From contig JBANSL010000018.1 of NCBI GenBank assembly GCA_037127255.1, forward strand, positions 17,891,175 through 17,955,174: DNA of 64,000 nucleotides, written 5' to 3'. This document shows, in pieces, positions 23,596 to 36,407 of the stretch. A model generated the notes under the pieces. The model was given only the letters and a program-made list of their open reading frames with translations. It did not search any database and was not told the DNA's origin. Made by a program: the position numbers and the translations under genes. Positions within the stretch are counted from its first letter, which is position 1. The number at the start of each line of letters is the position of its first letter. The stretch comes from Persicaria tinctoria (taxonomy: Eukaryota; Streptophyta; Magnoliopsida; Caryophyllales; Polygonaceae).

Positions 23596-25405
23596 TCATC
23601 CCCGATTGTTAAAAGCTAAGCATGAAGCCTCGTTGAGGATGGGTTGACTTGCAAAAGACGCTATGCCACATAAATTTACGCCCATCTTGATCCTCATGAA
23701 GCCACCTTCTCCCCATAATGGACCCCACCAATTCTGGATTTCCCAAAACTTCACCCCATAAGGAGTGACCCCATAGCCTATTATGTTCACCGTAAAACCC
23801 AGCTCCTTACCCGGCTCTTCGGTGAACACCCCCTGATAAGTAACAGACACATACATGTATGTATATAAACTAAACTTGTAGTTGTATTGTATCTTTCAGA
23901 AAACAAGAAATTAGTATTGAAAACATACCCCTCTATAGTTCTTGAAAGCATCCCCACGAGCATCCATGAATGCGCAGATAGGACCCTTGCGAAATGCCTC
24001 TTCCAAAGCCTCCTCATCATTGGGGGGAACCACATAGTATCCATCAAGTGTCACCCTTGGTCCATCCATCTGAGTATTAATTAAGTAAGCATTGAATTCT
24101 TTTCATGAGATTTGTCACAATGATGAATAACATATGTACTACCTTCCTTTTATTGTAATCGTCCTCCGAAAGGATGCCACCCATATCTACAGTCTTGTCA
24201 TACATCTGTAGCATTTGGGATGGGGAAACACCTGCATCATATCTTACAAACATTAGACATGTTCTAGTTTCTGATTCGTCGTATTCTCTCTAAGTTTTGC
24301 AAAGAACAAGGGATCTGGAAAGCTTGTTACCCATGTGCTGTATCTCCATCTCCTCTGCCATCATGTCCGAAAACTGGTTAAGCCCGAGCTTGTAAATGTT
24401 GTCCTTCTTGTTCTCTGAATGGATGTACTTTACATTCTTCTTGAACACAGGGAACCTCTTGAGCTTCTCATTGGGGCTCCTAGACAACCCGTAGCGGGTC
24501 ATCCAGAGCTTGTAGAGGTGTTGAAGGGTCTTATCTGATTTCAAATCACTGTCCTTAATCTCAAGATGCTTGAATTTCACGGTATTCCCTGTAGTGTAAG
24601 TGCTTTCGAACTCTTCAGTTGTCATGTCTGAATACTTGTTAAGCTTGAGCTCATAAGGGAAGTTGACAGTCTTGTTCTCCGAATGGATGTACTTCGCGTT
24701 CAAGGAGAACGCAGGGAACCTCTTCTGCTTCTCTTCGATGCTCCTAGACACCTCCGCGTGGGTAATCCAGCGCTCATAGAGCCCCCAAAGGGTCTCATCC
24801 GACTCTACATCACTGTCCTTGATCTTAAGATATCGAATGCTCACAGGAACTACAAGGGAGAGTTGAATACCACATATTACTAGTCATAATTTTGATGTAC
24901 TGCAGAAAATAAGATTCAGCTTAACACAAACTGCCTAAAATTTGATGAACAAAGACAAGAAGTTCGAAAGAAAAAAAAAACCTAATTCATTTGCTCCAAG
25001 ACTTGCTAACGATTTATAACCTAAAATAAGCCCTGAAACTCTAATCGACAGCTCCACGGGCACACAGTAAACAGGACCTGAAATTTTGCACAAAGCCAGA
25101 GAGGGAAATCGGAAACTAACAAACCTAATTAGGAGGTATTGCCTTCAAAATCAAATAAACAAAAATTTGGCAGAAACTAAGAAAAATCAACATGGCAACT
25201 CCAGAGTAAGCTAAACAAAATTGATTAACAAAAACACGAAAATTAGAGAGGAAATCGGAAAGTGAAGCAAAAATAACGTGGTAAGGGATTTGCCTTTAAG
25301 AAGAAAGGGAGTGAGTTGAACTTACCAGGCGTTGGCGCAGCCTCCGGGAAGGAAGGGGGAGGATGAGGAAGAGGAAGAGGAATGGATCTTGGGCGAACTG
25401 TCCAT
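23596..25405 (-). pseudogene. Copy B: double-I29 papain-like gene with a broken leader exon
   Basis: Exons 2-5 are open and in phase: 24849-24331, 24231-24143, 24069-23929, 23832-23596. They carry two I29 domains (EEKQKRFPAF..N...I...N and NEKLKRFPVF..N...I...N) and the same C1A remnant (GGILSEDDYN, LDGYYVVPPNDEEAL, CAFMDARGDAFKNYRG, QNWWGPLWGEGG, LCGIASFASQPI). Exon 4 is one codon shorter than in A or D. Catalytic Cys exon and His are missing as in A. Exon 1 (25405-25326) starts ATG and is Ser-rich, but a net indel makes it end in phase 2, while exon 2 needs phase 1. Spliced as in A, translation would shift and stop early in exon 2. I call it a pseudogene unless another start or splice site is used. 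A telobox AAACCCTAA lies about 80 bp upstream. Confidence 0.72.
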
Positions 25406-25863
25406 CTTTGGCGGAAATCAGGAATGGCAGTGGGGAACGATTCCTTGCCGCTGATTTTCAGACAATGGAGGATGAAAGCGATATTTTAGGGTTTTAAATT
25501 TTAAATATTTCCTCGTATATATTGGGCAAATTACAGAATCCACCCTTAAAATATAGGAAATTTCATAATTTAGATGGTTAGGATTTGGGAGTTTGTAGTT
25601 TTGGTTTGAACTTTGCAGTATTGGCGCGTGATGGGTTTAGGTAGGGCGGGATGGGCACAAATCCCGTAAATTCTGTTTAGAACTCGACTACTCTAACATT
25701 ATGAACTTATGATTAAGGAGGATAGTTTAACTGTCATTAATATCATTCGAAGAGTTTGGAGCTACCCGTGAGAGATAGAGATGTTGATGTCGAACATCCT
25801 TCTTCTCCTTTAGCAGTTCAAGGTGGTCACATGCTTTCTACGAGATCAACATTGTTGCGAACA
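25406..25863. other. Spacer between copy B and the duplicated block C
   Basis: 5' flank of copy B, then sequence unique to this side of the duplication. An open frame from 25756 (reading MELPVRDRDVDVEHPSSPL) runs into the duplicated block; I recognise no domain and do not call it a gene. Confidence 0.4.
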
Positions 25864-28800
25864 AGATTGCTAGACTTCTCCATTGTGTGGCCCCATGAGA
25901 TCTTCTCTCTGACTCAAGACTTCGTGTTATTATCCGCAATTACACAGGACAAAGATACCATTAAAAAAAGGGTCACCAAAACAAATCTAATTAAAATCAT
26001 TAAATTACTCATCTTGATGGAAAATAAATGTTTCCACATGAGCACAAAAATGTTCCCGCCAAAAGCAAAGTTTCCTGATGGAAATTTCCCATGACTTATC
26101 GATACTTGTTGTTTTTTCCCGATCTAAGACAATAGACCAACACATTCACGTGGCTCAACCGAACATACCCCAAAATAGTAGGGTCCAATATAGAAATAGT
26201 TATATATACATAAGCTTTAAAAGCTTTGTAAACATAAATATTCACCTTGTTCACAGGCATAAATTAGATGCCCGGCGCCCGAGTTCAATAATTTTCTTTT
26301 ATTCGCATTTCTTATTTATTTTTTACTATTCTAATTTTCTTACATATATATTCCACTATTTTTGTTTCCTTTATTTACAATCTCTTTAATTATCCTAAAT
26401 GTAATTATCACATTATTTTAAAATATTTAGATCAATTTATTTTAAACTTTGATAATTACGGTAGCATTTTAATATTTTCAAACAATTTGTAGTATAAAAA
26501 GTATTATTGTCAATATTTGAAAATAATAATAATTTGTATATTTATTTATAATTATAAAATTTTCTATTAAGGTGGTCAAAAAATTATTATCGAGTAAATG
26601 TCTTTTGTTCTAATGCGTAGTTTTGTGTGATTTTTCATTTTCTATTATTTATTGAGAAATATTTTCATTACTTTAATTTCACAAAATTATTGGCACAACC
26701 TTCCTCTACAGCGCTTAGGGTGTGGTACGATGTCACTGGTGCAGTAGTAGTACCCACATTGCCTCCGTTGGGATGCTGGAGGACGGCACCGCAACTAAGC
26801 CGTGACCAGAAGACGGCCCTTCAACATCCGGCTTGAAATCCCTGTTGTCCATGGAGCTCCAGAATCGGCCTTAGGAGATAGTAAGGCAGACTAAACATAG
26901 GCTTGATTTCCTTTCTATCCACCATCTAAATATATAAGGCAACATACGCAAAGTTCTAAGATCATATTGCTGTCATATAGACAAATTAACTGCCCTAAAA
27001 ACCGTTACTAGAGTACTGGTTAGTTGTAATCCCAAAAGAACCAGTAAATGCACATCAACTACTTGACTACGATGAGGCTGAGGGATAACATTTCTGAGCT
27101 CATCCCCGGTTGCAACAAGCTAAAACCGACGCTTCGTTGATGATGGGATAACACACGAAAGATGCTATGCCACAGAGATTCACGTCCTTCTTGATCTTCA
27201 TGAATCCGCCGTCTCCCCATAACGGACCCCAGCAAGTATGGATTTCCCAATACAGCACCCCATTAGGAGCGACTCCATAGCCTTTCACATTCACTGTAAA
27301 AACCGGCTCTTTTCCTGACTCTACAGTCAACACTCCCTGGTAGTGGCAGAACAGTTAATGGAGTAGGTAACGCACACACATACGTAATATACATTCGAGT
27401 CTTGGTATTGAAAACATATGGTAAACACTTACTGACTTACCCCTCTGTAGTTCTTGAAAGCGTCCCCGAGCATCAATAAACGCACAGATCATAGGAATCT
27501 TCGCAACCTCGTCTACCAAAGCCTCCTCGTCGTTGGGGGGAAGCACACAATATCCATCAATTGTCGCTTTTGGTCCATCCATCTGGGTGGTAAATAGTAA
27601 TTAAGTAAGCGTTTAGTTCTTTTTCCATGAAATTTATCACAATTGTGAAGAACAAAGAATGTATTAAATCATGATATGCCATACATTGCCTTGATTATAA
27701 TCATCCTCCGTTGAGATGCCACCCGATTCCTTGATATGGTCGTAAAACTGCAGCATTTGGGCTGGGGAAGCACCTGTATCATGTCCAAGGAACATTAGTT
27801 GACATAACTGATGGATCGAAGGAATCCTTAACAAGGAATCTAAAAAGCTTGTTAGTTGTTACCCATGTGCCTTTTTTCGAACTCCAATGTGGTCATGTCC
27901 GAAAACTGGTTAAGCCCGAGCTTGTAAATGTTGTCCTTCTTGTTCTCGGAATGGATGTACTTCACATTCTCCTTGAACACAGTGAACCTCTTGAGCTTCT
28001 CATTGGGGCTCCTTGACACCCCGTAGCGGGTCATCCAGAGCCTATAAAGGCGCTGAAGGGTCTTATCAGACTCCAAATCGCTGTCCTTAATATCAAGATG
28101 CTTGAAGTTCACGCTGTTCGCTGAAGTGTGAGTGCTTTCGAACTCCTCAGGTGTCATGTCCGAAAACTTGTTAAGCATGAGCTCGTAAGGGAAGTTGCCA
28201 GTCTTGTTCTCCGAATGGATGTACTTCGCGTTCTCCTTGAACGCCGGGAACCTCTTCTGCTTCTCTTCGACGCTCCTAGACATATCGGCGTGTGTAATCC
28301 AGCGCTCATAGAGCCCCCAAAAGGCCTCATCTGACTCCACATCACAGTCCTTGATCTCCAGATATCGAATGCTCGCATCAACTACAAGGGAAAGTCGAAT
28401 GCCTCAATTTAACAGTCATAATTTTGATGCAGAAAACAAGATTCCACTTGACATTGTAAAGACCATTAGCCCTAAAATTGATGAACACAAAAGACAAGAA
28501 CTTCGAGAGCAAAAAGCCCTAAAATTCTAAATCGACAGTTCTATGAGCGTAGTAGATGAGAGTCATGACTCATGAGAGCTGAAATCCGCACAAAACTGGA
28601 GAAGGAAATCTGAAACTAAATAAAACTAATTAGGATTTAGGAGGCATTGCCTTCAATTCCAAGAAACCAAAATTTGACACAGGAACAAAGCAACATCAAA
28701 TTGGAAACTCCAGAGTAAACTAAACAAAATTGATCAAACACAAGCACGAAAATAGAGAGAAAACCGGAAAATGAAGCAAAAATAACAGGGAAAGGTGCCT

Positions 28801-29183
28801 TTAACAAGAAAGGTAGGGATTTGAACTTACAAGACCTTGGCATGGCCTCCGGCGAGGAAGGAGGAGGGGGAGGGAGTGCAGCGGAGAGAGAGTCGAGCTG
28901 AAGAGATGATCCGGACTGGGAAACGGGAATGGAAGAGTCGGGAATCTTTGGCGGTGACGACGTCGAACTCTCCATTTTCGTCTGCAATGGGAGTGGGAAA
29001 CGATTTCTTGCCGGTGATTTTCAAACAATAGAGGATGAAAGCGATTTTTTAGGGTTTTAATTTTTAAACAACAAAGTTTCCTTGTACGGACGATGGCGTA
29101 CTCTACTTTGGGTAAATTACGGAATCTGCTCTACAAATATAGGAATTTTAAAAAAATCACCATCAAATAAGTGTGTATATTAG
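25864..29183. repeat. Recent segmental duplication, block C
   Basis: Near-identical to 41569-45422 from agattgctagacttctccat to aataagtgtgtatatta, in the same orientation. It includes AT-rich spacer, a short conserved region of unknown coding status (26.69-26.93 kb) and papain-like copy C. It lacks two insertions present in block D. Confidence 0.9.
27100..28975 (-). pseudogene. Copy C: double-I29 papain-like gene with a 2-bp frameshift
   Basis: Exons 28975-28831, 28381-27863, 27773-27685, 27582-27441 and 27336-27100, matching copy D exon for exon. Leader, both I29 domains and the linker exon are intact. Exon 4 is 142 nt instead of 144: where A reads GATGCTCGTGGGGACGC, C reads GATGCTCGGGGACGC, a 2-bp loss after IDAR. 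The shifted frame meets TGA just after the exon 4/5 junction, so the product would lack the final 78 residues (WGPLWGDGG, LCGIASF). Exon 5 itself remains free of stops in the original frame, which suggests the break is recent. A truncated protein with both I29 domains could still be made. The Asn position reads IHTCWG (Thr), as in D. A telobox AAACCCTAA lies about 75 bp upstream. Confidence 0.82.
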
Positions 29184-29673
29184 TAGTTGTTATTGACTTA
29201 GAGTTGGCAAAATCTTATCCGACCCGACCCACCCGAACGCAGACCCGACTGAAATCCCAAAATCTAGTGTCATGAACTACCAAACCGTAAATTAAATTCA
29301 GGTGGGCTAGATAGGATAAATTTCTCATATGCATAATTTTATTAACAAAATCTTTAATTTAATAAAAAAAATTATAATTTCCCTTAATATTTTTTACCTA
29401 TTATTTTATTTTTGTAAAAATGGGGCGGGCTGGAGTGGACCTTAGCCCGCCCCTCGGTCTGTCCCTAAGGGCCACGCACAATTTGAACCCGAACCATTTT
29501 TGCCCGATACCCGAATGGACACGAACATAGAAAAATCCGACCCATCATTGGCCCGACCCGAACAAGACCCGACTCTTCCTTATAATTACTTTAATTTTCT
29601 TATTTTTAAAATACTCAAATAACGTAAATTACATATAATGATACCAATATACTAAAAAAAATGAAGTTTAACA

Positions 29674-29779
29674 CTCCCTCCGTTCCATAATACATGTCCC
29701 TTTACTTTTTAGCACATTTTTTCGCGTATTAAAAAGTGTGCAGAAAAGTCAATGTACATGTATTATGGAACGGAGGGAG
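29674..29779. mobile_element. Short Stowaway-like MITE
   Basis: It begins CTCCCTCCGTTCCATAATAC and ends with the exact inverse gtattatggaacggagggag; arms extend to about 30 bp (with catgt). Length 106 bp. The right flank is TA; the left flank is CA, so the target duplication is decayed or absent. Confidence 0.8.
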
Positions 29780-29904
29780 TAGTCAATAATTAATATGGAG
29801 TATTAACAAAAAATAATCATCATTTTACAATAAAACTTAATGTGAGTTTGTTTTTTAATGAAAAGATGTATTCAATGAAAATTAGATGTTGAGAAAATGG
29901 ATAC

Positions 29905-30175
29905 TCTCTCCAGTCAAAATAATATATTTTTTATGTATTTTTATATCCGTTCAAAAAAAATTAAAAAAATAAGATTTTATATAGTGTTTAGCTCCTAAAA
30001 CTAGAAGTTTGGACTATGAGTTTGTTTTTTTTCTTTTATGTATTCAATAATTTTTTTTTATGTATTACTAATAAGTATTAAATTGTGGGAAAAAAAAAAG
30101 ATTTTATATAGTTTTTAGCTCATAAAACTACGTGTATAAAAGTCAAACATCGTTTATTTCCGACAGGAGGGAGTA
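29905..30175. mobile_element. Degraded Stowaway-like MITE
   Basis: Left end tactctctccagtcaaaata, right end tccgacaggagggagtata, with inner atagtttttagctc words also seen in the MITE at 3958-4193. The ends pair imperfectly. Confidence 0.5.
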
Positions 30176-30595
30176 TATAATTAAAAAAAATTGATAATAT
30201 TATTTTAGGGTTTATTATATTTATATTTTTATAAAAAATATAAATTTATAAGTACATAAATATAAGTCTATGAAATAAAAAAAAACATAAAATTATATTT
30301 CAAATAATTTTATGATTTACGAAAAATGAATAATTTTATCATTTGAACCGCTAATTATGTAGGCAGTAGGAGTGAAAATGAATAAATCAAAACATATCAT
30401 CAACCAATTGACCAAATTGGGGTTTGGGTAATAATGTCCAAATTGGGGGTTAGGTAAGAATGTGATGGATGTGTCTTTCCTTCAACTTGGCTGGAATTCA
30501 CATGGACGAGGGTTGAGTTTTTGGTTCACTAAAAGGCAATAATCCACTCGCTCTTCAGCTCCCATTTGCATTACGCATTATCCCCGATTGAAACC

Positions 30596-33500
30596 ATGGC
30601 CGAGGCTGCTGCTTTGACCTCCATTGCAAAATCTGCCCTCCAACTCTTCTCCTCTCTTGCTACAGATGAAGTCCTCCTCCTCTGGCACTCCGGCGCCAAC
30701 CTCGAAAGGCTTAAGGATACGATTGAGACCATCGGCCACTTCCTCCAAGATGCCCAGGAAAGGGAATCCAATGATCATTCCGTGCATCTCTGCCTGACAA
30801 AGCTGAGGAAAGTGATGTATGATGCCGACGACTTCTTTGATGCGTTGGCTTTTCACCTCTTGCGCAATAAGACCGAGACCGGTAATTCTTTCACAAAAGA
30901 GGTACGTCTTTTCTTCTCCAAATCAAACCAGATGAGTTTCATTGTTAAGACTGCTCATAAGGTGAAGTCCCTTAGGGAGTCTTTAGATGCGATTGCGAAA
31001 AATATGCAACAGTTCAGTTTTATGCCGCATCAATTGCCGTCTGTTGTTCAATCATTTACAAGAAAGAAAACTCATTCTTTTGTGAATCAAGAGGATATAA
31101 TTGGAAGAGACGAAGATAAGGCTCGCATCATCAGTATGTTGATCCCTCCAAATGGAGGAGAGACCTCATGTCACCGAAGCGTTTCTGTTGTTGCAGTCGT
31201 TGGGTTTGGAGGATTGGGGAAGACCGCTTTAGCTCAATTTGTGTTTAACGATGAGAGAGTGAAACAAGGTTTTGATGTGCACCTCTGGGCTTGTATAAAT
31301 TATCTGTCAAATCTAGAGCAAGTCTTGAAAGAAATCACAGCTTCTAAAGTAGAGAAAAACCAGCTTGACCTTAGTGTACAGATGTTGCAAGAGAAGCTAA
31401 GAGGGATTATTGGAGGAAAGAAGTTTTTGCTTGTTTTGGATGAAAATTCAGAAAATTGGCTAGATTTGGAAACCATCCTTCGATGTGGCAAAAGTGGTAG
31501 TAAGGTTTTGGTAACAACGCGGTCTAATAAAGTTGCTAAATGTTTACATGCCTTAGAACCTTACTGTGACTTAAGGGGGCTATCAGATAAGAGTGCATGG
31601 TCTTTGCTTGTGAAAAGGACATTTCAAGGGGAGGATCCGAGTGAGCATCCAGAACTAGAGCCAATAGGGAAGAAGATTTTAAACAAGTGTGGAAATGTCC
31701 CACTAGCAATAGTTATTGTTGGAAGCCTTTTACAGCAAAAAGATAGAGATGAAAGAACTTGGACAAAATTTTACGATAATGAACTCAAAGAAGTTCTTTC
31801 AGGTGGGGGTGATAATGGTATCAAACAAGTCTTGATGGTTAGCTATAAAGATCTGCATCCAAATCTGAAGCTTTGCTTTGCTTATTGCTCCCTTTTTCCC
31901 AAAGACTACAAATTTGACAAGGACGACCTAGTTCGTCTATGGCTAGCTCAAGGTATTATTAAACCTTCATCCGACAAAGAGCAAAGCTTGGAGGAAGTGG
32001 GTGAGACGTACTTTTTTCACTTGGTTGATAGATGCTTCTTTCAAGAGGTAAAATATGAGCATGCAGGCAAACATGAGTATGTTGGAAATGAAGAGTACAA
32101 ATGCACTGCTAAAATGCATGATTTGTTACATGATATGGCACTAACGATTGCTAAAACGGAGAACTTACTTCTTGATAAAGTTCCTCAAAATAAAGGGGAA
32201 ACAGATGGTCTTCGTCACATCTCTATAGCTTTTGATCTTGAAGATTCTTTTGACCATCGTAATTTGGTTTCTGACCCAAAGACAGTGAGAACCCTCATTC
32301 TATTTGAATGCAAAGAGCAATTTAGCAAAGCTTCCTTCAGTCCGTTCTTGAAAACTTTTACAATGATACGCACATTGGATCTATCATATTTAGGAGTTGA
32401 CGAGGTGCCAGAGTCTATAGGACGGTTGATTCACTTGAGATATCTCGAGCTTTCAGGAAATAGAAAGCTAAAGCATATCCCAAATTCAATTTGCAAGCTT
32501 CACCATTTGATGTTTTTGTTGCTCGAGGGTTGCAAACTCCTTGAGAAGTTGCCTCAAAGAATAGAAAAATTGGTGAGCATGAGACAACTGCATATAAATG
32601 GATGTGATAGCTTGGATTCTTTGCCTCCGGGATTGAAAGCGTTGAGCTCACTTGTTAATCTGGATCGACTCATTGTGCACCCCCGTGATGGGGGTTTACG
32701 ATTCTTGGAAGGCCTTGATAACCTGGCTAGCGTTTTGCGAATTGAGCTTCCAGAAGAGGGGTGGTTAGATGCAACTGAAGATGCGAAAAAAGCAACTATG
32801 GCAAGGAAGAATAAACTAAATGAGATGGTTATAGAATGGAAGCGAAGATCAGCTAGTCCGAGTGGACAAAGAATGTCGAAAGATGAAGCACAATTAGTGT
32901 TAGAGGCCCTTCGGCCGCTCGAGCATTTGAAGATTGTCAACTATGGTGGTGAGATGCTTACAAGCTGGGTTTGGACACTCAGGTACATCAAGCAGCTCTA
33001 TCTTTGTGGGTGTGATCAGGTGGAATATTTAGATGATGGAATAGAAGGTAGTTTGTGCTTCCCATTATTAAAACTTCTTAGTATTTCGTCACTGAGAAAT
33101 CTAAAAGGTTGGTGGAGGCACCAAACAGCTCAGGGGACAAATCGTCCTCATCTTTCTACCGTCTCGACCGTTGATATAATGGATTGTCCAAAGCTGAAGG
33201 GACAAATGCCTTTATTCAAGGGAATTGAATATTTGTCATTATGGGGAGTAAATGCGGAGGTGGTGACAGAGTTATTGCTTCCGAATTGCTCTTCATTTTA
33301 CAGCAATAGCAAGCTAATGGAATTACAGCTTAGTGAAATTGAAGGTCTGATTTCCTTGCAAGAGAGATGGATAAAGCACCTTACTGCACTCCAGAGATTA
33401 GCCATTAGCGACTGTCGGGATTTAAAGTGGGTGTCTTGTCATGGGTTGGCACATCTAACTGCCCTCAAAAGTCTTGCCTTATTGTGTGGTGAAATAGGTG

Positions 33501-35050
33501 AAGAAGATGATGAGGAGGATTACAAGATGGGAAGTGAAGCAGGAATGCCATGGAAGGCCCTACAGGCACTGAAGGACTTGACACTTGGATTTGGGCACAG
33601 GACATTTCAATTGTCCAAATACGGGATTCAATACCTTCATTCCCTGCAACATTTGACTTTAATGCAATGCGCGGAGTTATATTTGAGTTGGAGTACACTT
33701 TTGGTCAATTTGAAACTTGTAGAGTTGTTTTTTATCTATGTAAAAAGTGTGATCGATGTTGAAGAGGACAAGATGATGGTGGTGGAAGTGGAACCACAAC
33801 ATATCCAACTCACAAAGCTCGTGATCTGCGGTCGAGTAAGCATGTCTTCTACTCATTTAACATTTGTTTAATTTATGCTTTAGATTTAATTTTAACTAAG
33901 TACAATCCTGCGTCATTAATAATATAATAAATTAATACTATAAAATTAAATATAATTTTATTAATAAAAGTTAGCATGCCATTAAAAAGGTATAATTTTT
34001 TTGGTTAAAAATCCTATAATTAATATTGAGATAAATTATTCTTATTCTTTAAACAAGTGTATATAGTTATAGATGTAGATATTTTAAAATAATCTAGTTG
34101 GAAACAAAAAAAATATCATTGTAACAATATTTAAATATTTAAATAAAGATAATTTTATGAAAATGGCTTAGATAAAGGAGAGAATATATAACATATGATA
34201 TTCTCACGATTTTAATTTAATATAGTATATAAATATTCACACACACATATATATTAATTGAATTAAATTGGTTAGTTGAAAATGTAGAATATAATAAGAA
34301 AAAAAACTATAATTAATGTGATAATGTCACCCATCAAAATCACTTTGTATTTAAATTATATATTAATTTTAATATTAATACTAATACTAATTCAACATTT
34401 TGAATTAAACCTATTAAAAAATATAAATAATAAATTGAAAAAAATGATACGACACATGTGGTATGGTGAGGTTATGTATATATATACTAGTTAAATACGG
34501 CACTTTGATAGATAGATTAACAAATCTATTTTAATTTGATTGGTTGAAAAACTATAATTAAGATGATAATGACATCTCGTCAAAAAAAATATATATATAT
34601 TTTTATTTTTATTTTTTTATTTTGAAAGCATAGAAATACCTATATACTGTAGTTAGTTATATATTTTTTTCTGGTAAGCTCTATAGTTAGTTATATTAAT
34701 ATAGATAGACGGTGCGTTAATAACGCGGAATACAGGCGGGTGCAAAGTGGGTCGATGATATCCCCTGGGTTTCCCTTTCTTCATCCCTTACCTTCTTATC
34801 TGTTTGGAACACGGAAGAAAGGGAGCAATTGCCCGAAGGAATCCAACATCTCACCTCCTTGCAATATCTGGATATTTTGGAATGTGAGAAATTGAGAGCA
34901 CTCCCCGTTTGGATTCCCAAACTCACCTCTCTCATCAGCCTTGAAATTTCGGGATGCTCAGCAGAATTGGAAACGAGATGCGGAAGCGAAACGGGTGAGG
35001 ATTGGGCTCTCATCTGCAACCTCCCTCGGATGGAGATTAGAAAAAGGTAA
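30596..35050 (+). CDS. CC-NB-ARC-LRR (CNL) disease resistance protein, RGA-like
   Basis: Exons 30596-33835 and 34736-35050, phase 0, donor GTAAGC and acceptor TACAG; 1184 residues. An Rx-type coiled coil (about 5-110) has DADDFFDAL in place of EDVID. NB-ARC: P-loop GFGGLGKT (about 203), RNBS-A FDVHLWACI, kinase-2 LLVLDENS.NW (about 277), RNBS-B GSKVLVTTRS, GNVPLA for GLPLA, RNBS-D CFAYCSLFPKDY, and MHD within KMHDLLHDMA (about 507). An LRR region follows to the end. Exon 2 supplies the last repeats (LPEGIQHLTSLQYLDI, LPVWIPKLTSLISLEI) and the usual tail (RCGSETGEDWALI). Such proteins are intracellular immune receptors that detect pathogen effectors or their effects. Kinase-2 is unusual (DDVW to DENS), and GLPL is altered. 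Without exon 2 the protein would end a few residues after the donor. The start is the ATG after gaaacc. Confidence 0.9.
33896..34710 (-). mobile_element. Possible degenerate Helitron in the CNL intron
   Basis: The word aagtacaatcctgcgtc...aataaattaatactataaaatta resembles the 3' end of the Helitron at 6295 (tagtacaattcccgcgcc...aataaattaatattataaaa). CTAG is altered to CTTAG. The intron is about 900 bp and AT-rich, which fits growth by insertion. The other end is not clear. Confidence 0.35.
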
Positions 35051-35343
35051 TTTTACCATATAATAATTGCGGAGCTTACTTGTCCATACTTGGCTGCTTG
35101 TCGCTTGTAGTAATCAACTCCATATATGTTGCCTGGCCCAGTGTGATTGAAGAGGACTTGCGTAGGTCATCTTTGGATAATCCGGGATCCAAAAATGAAG
35201 ACAAAGAAAAGGGAATCAGAAAAATGGGATGGTGTGGCCACCTCTCTTTCTCCAACTTCAAGCGCAGATTCAACTAGTAAAACACGATCAACCCTGTGCT
35301 TAAAAAAATAGTATGTTACATTATAATGTCTCCATTCGGACAT
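35051..35343. other. 3' flank of the CNL gene
   Basis: An open frame of 65 codons (35080-35277) follows the CNL stop but has no recognisable domain. It could be an alternative 3' exon or 3' UTR. Confidence 0.3.
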
Positions 35344-36019
35344 TGTGATATTGGGCCTAATCTGGAAGCCCAGTCCACCAGAAGCCCAGCTCACCTCTTC
35401 AGCTCGTCTGGGTGCCCTAAGCTGGAACGCTTCGTTTTGAGCTTAAGAGACGCGCCTATATAAGTGAAAAAGAGGGCTAGGGTTTCCTCACTTGTTCACT
35501 CGGCTTCAGGTAATCCAAGTATCCAACAGAGAGAAAGAGAGAGAATAGAGCGGCGGCTAAGGTTTGTGAGGCGATCTCCCTTCTCCATCCGTTCAACTCA
35601 GATCTGAGGCGGATCTCCGAGCGAGACCTCTAAATCTGACTCCGAAGAGCGACGCTGCACCTGTGTCCGGCACTGGTTGTCTTCTCCGACGACCTCCAAC
35701 TCAGATCTGGTTTCCAAAAACCAGATCCAGGAAGTTTCTTTGAAGCACTTTACTATTTCTCCTCGTTTCTTGCTTACTTACTTGCGATTACTTGTGTATG
35801 AGTTGTAATAAGCCCTAGATTTGTGTTGTAGTTAGCCTTGCCCTGTAAACCTTCTTTGACTTAGTGGATTGAGCTCGAGTCTCCTCTTCTGAGGCTCCGT
35901 GGACGTAGGGATCTTATCCCGAACCACGTAAAAATCCTGCTGTGTCATATCTGGTTTACTGTTCTTGTCGTTACTACTTTCGATCTAGATCTTGAGGTTT
36001 CCGATCTGTGGAATCTTGA
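35344..36019. mobile_element. Solo LTR of a Ty1-copia-like retrotransposon
   Basis: Starts TGTGATATTGGGCC and is flanked by GACAT at 35339-35343 and 36020-36024, a 5-bp target duplication. It ends TTGA rather than CA. It contains a TATATAAG promoter-like box near 35457, a transcribed-leader-like region, and ggacgtaggg...gaaccacgtaaaaatc, a word common in copia LTRs of plants. No internal retrotransposon sequence is present, so I call a solo LTR of 676 bp. Confidence 0.6.
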
Positions 36020-36344
36020 GACATCAGATCTACAGTTGTCATGCTATCCATTACATTTAAATAAAAAAAGAAGTTACATCTCTCAAATTGAAAAATTCTT
36101 CTTAATTGATGATCTAAGAGTCTAATACACACTGCACACTTATAACTCAAGGGTTGTGTGTCATCTTTATACTCGTTGATCTCCTTAGTTTCCACTTTAT
36201 ACTTTTTCTCATTTATAGGACTATAGAAATAAGAGCATAACCATCAATCAAACACTTCTAAGCCGAGGTTTTAGTAAGCAATTTTAATTATTTAAAAAAA
36301 AATTATTACGTGTTAAATTACTTAGAAAAATAAAATGCCCTTGT

Positions 36345-36407
<63 letters not shown>

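Larger units (their letters stand above)
29184..30595. other. Spacer upstream of the CNL gene, with MITEs
   Basis: Contains gacccgacc-rich old repeat sequence at 29.2-29.6 kb, the short MITE at 29674-29779 and a degraded one at about 29905-30175. No other gene. No clear TATA box immediately upstream of the CNL start. Confidence 0.5.

Noticed and set aside
24683..24883. Plus-strand frames antisense to the I29 exons (also at 20312, 28128 and 44365).
   Set aside because: They are shadows of the minus-strand coding exons and occur at the same place in each copy.
35080..35277. A separate small gene after the CNL stop.
   Set aside because: 65 codons without a domain; more likely 3' UTR or an alternative 3' exon.
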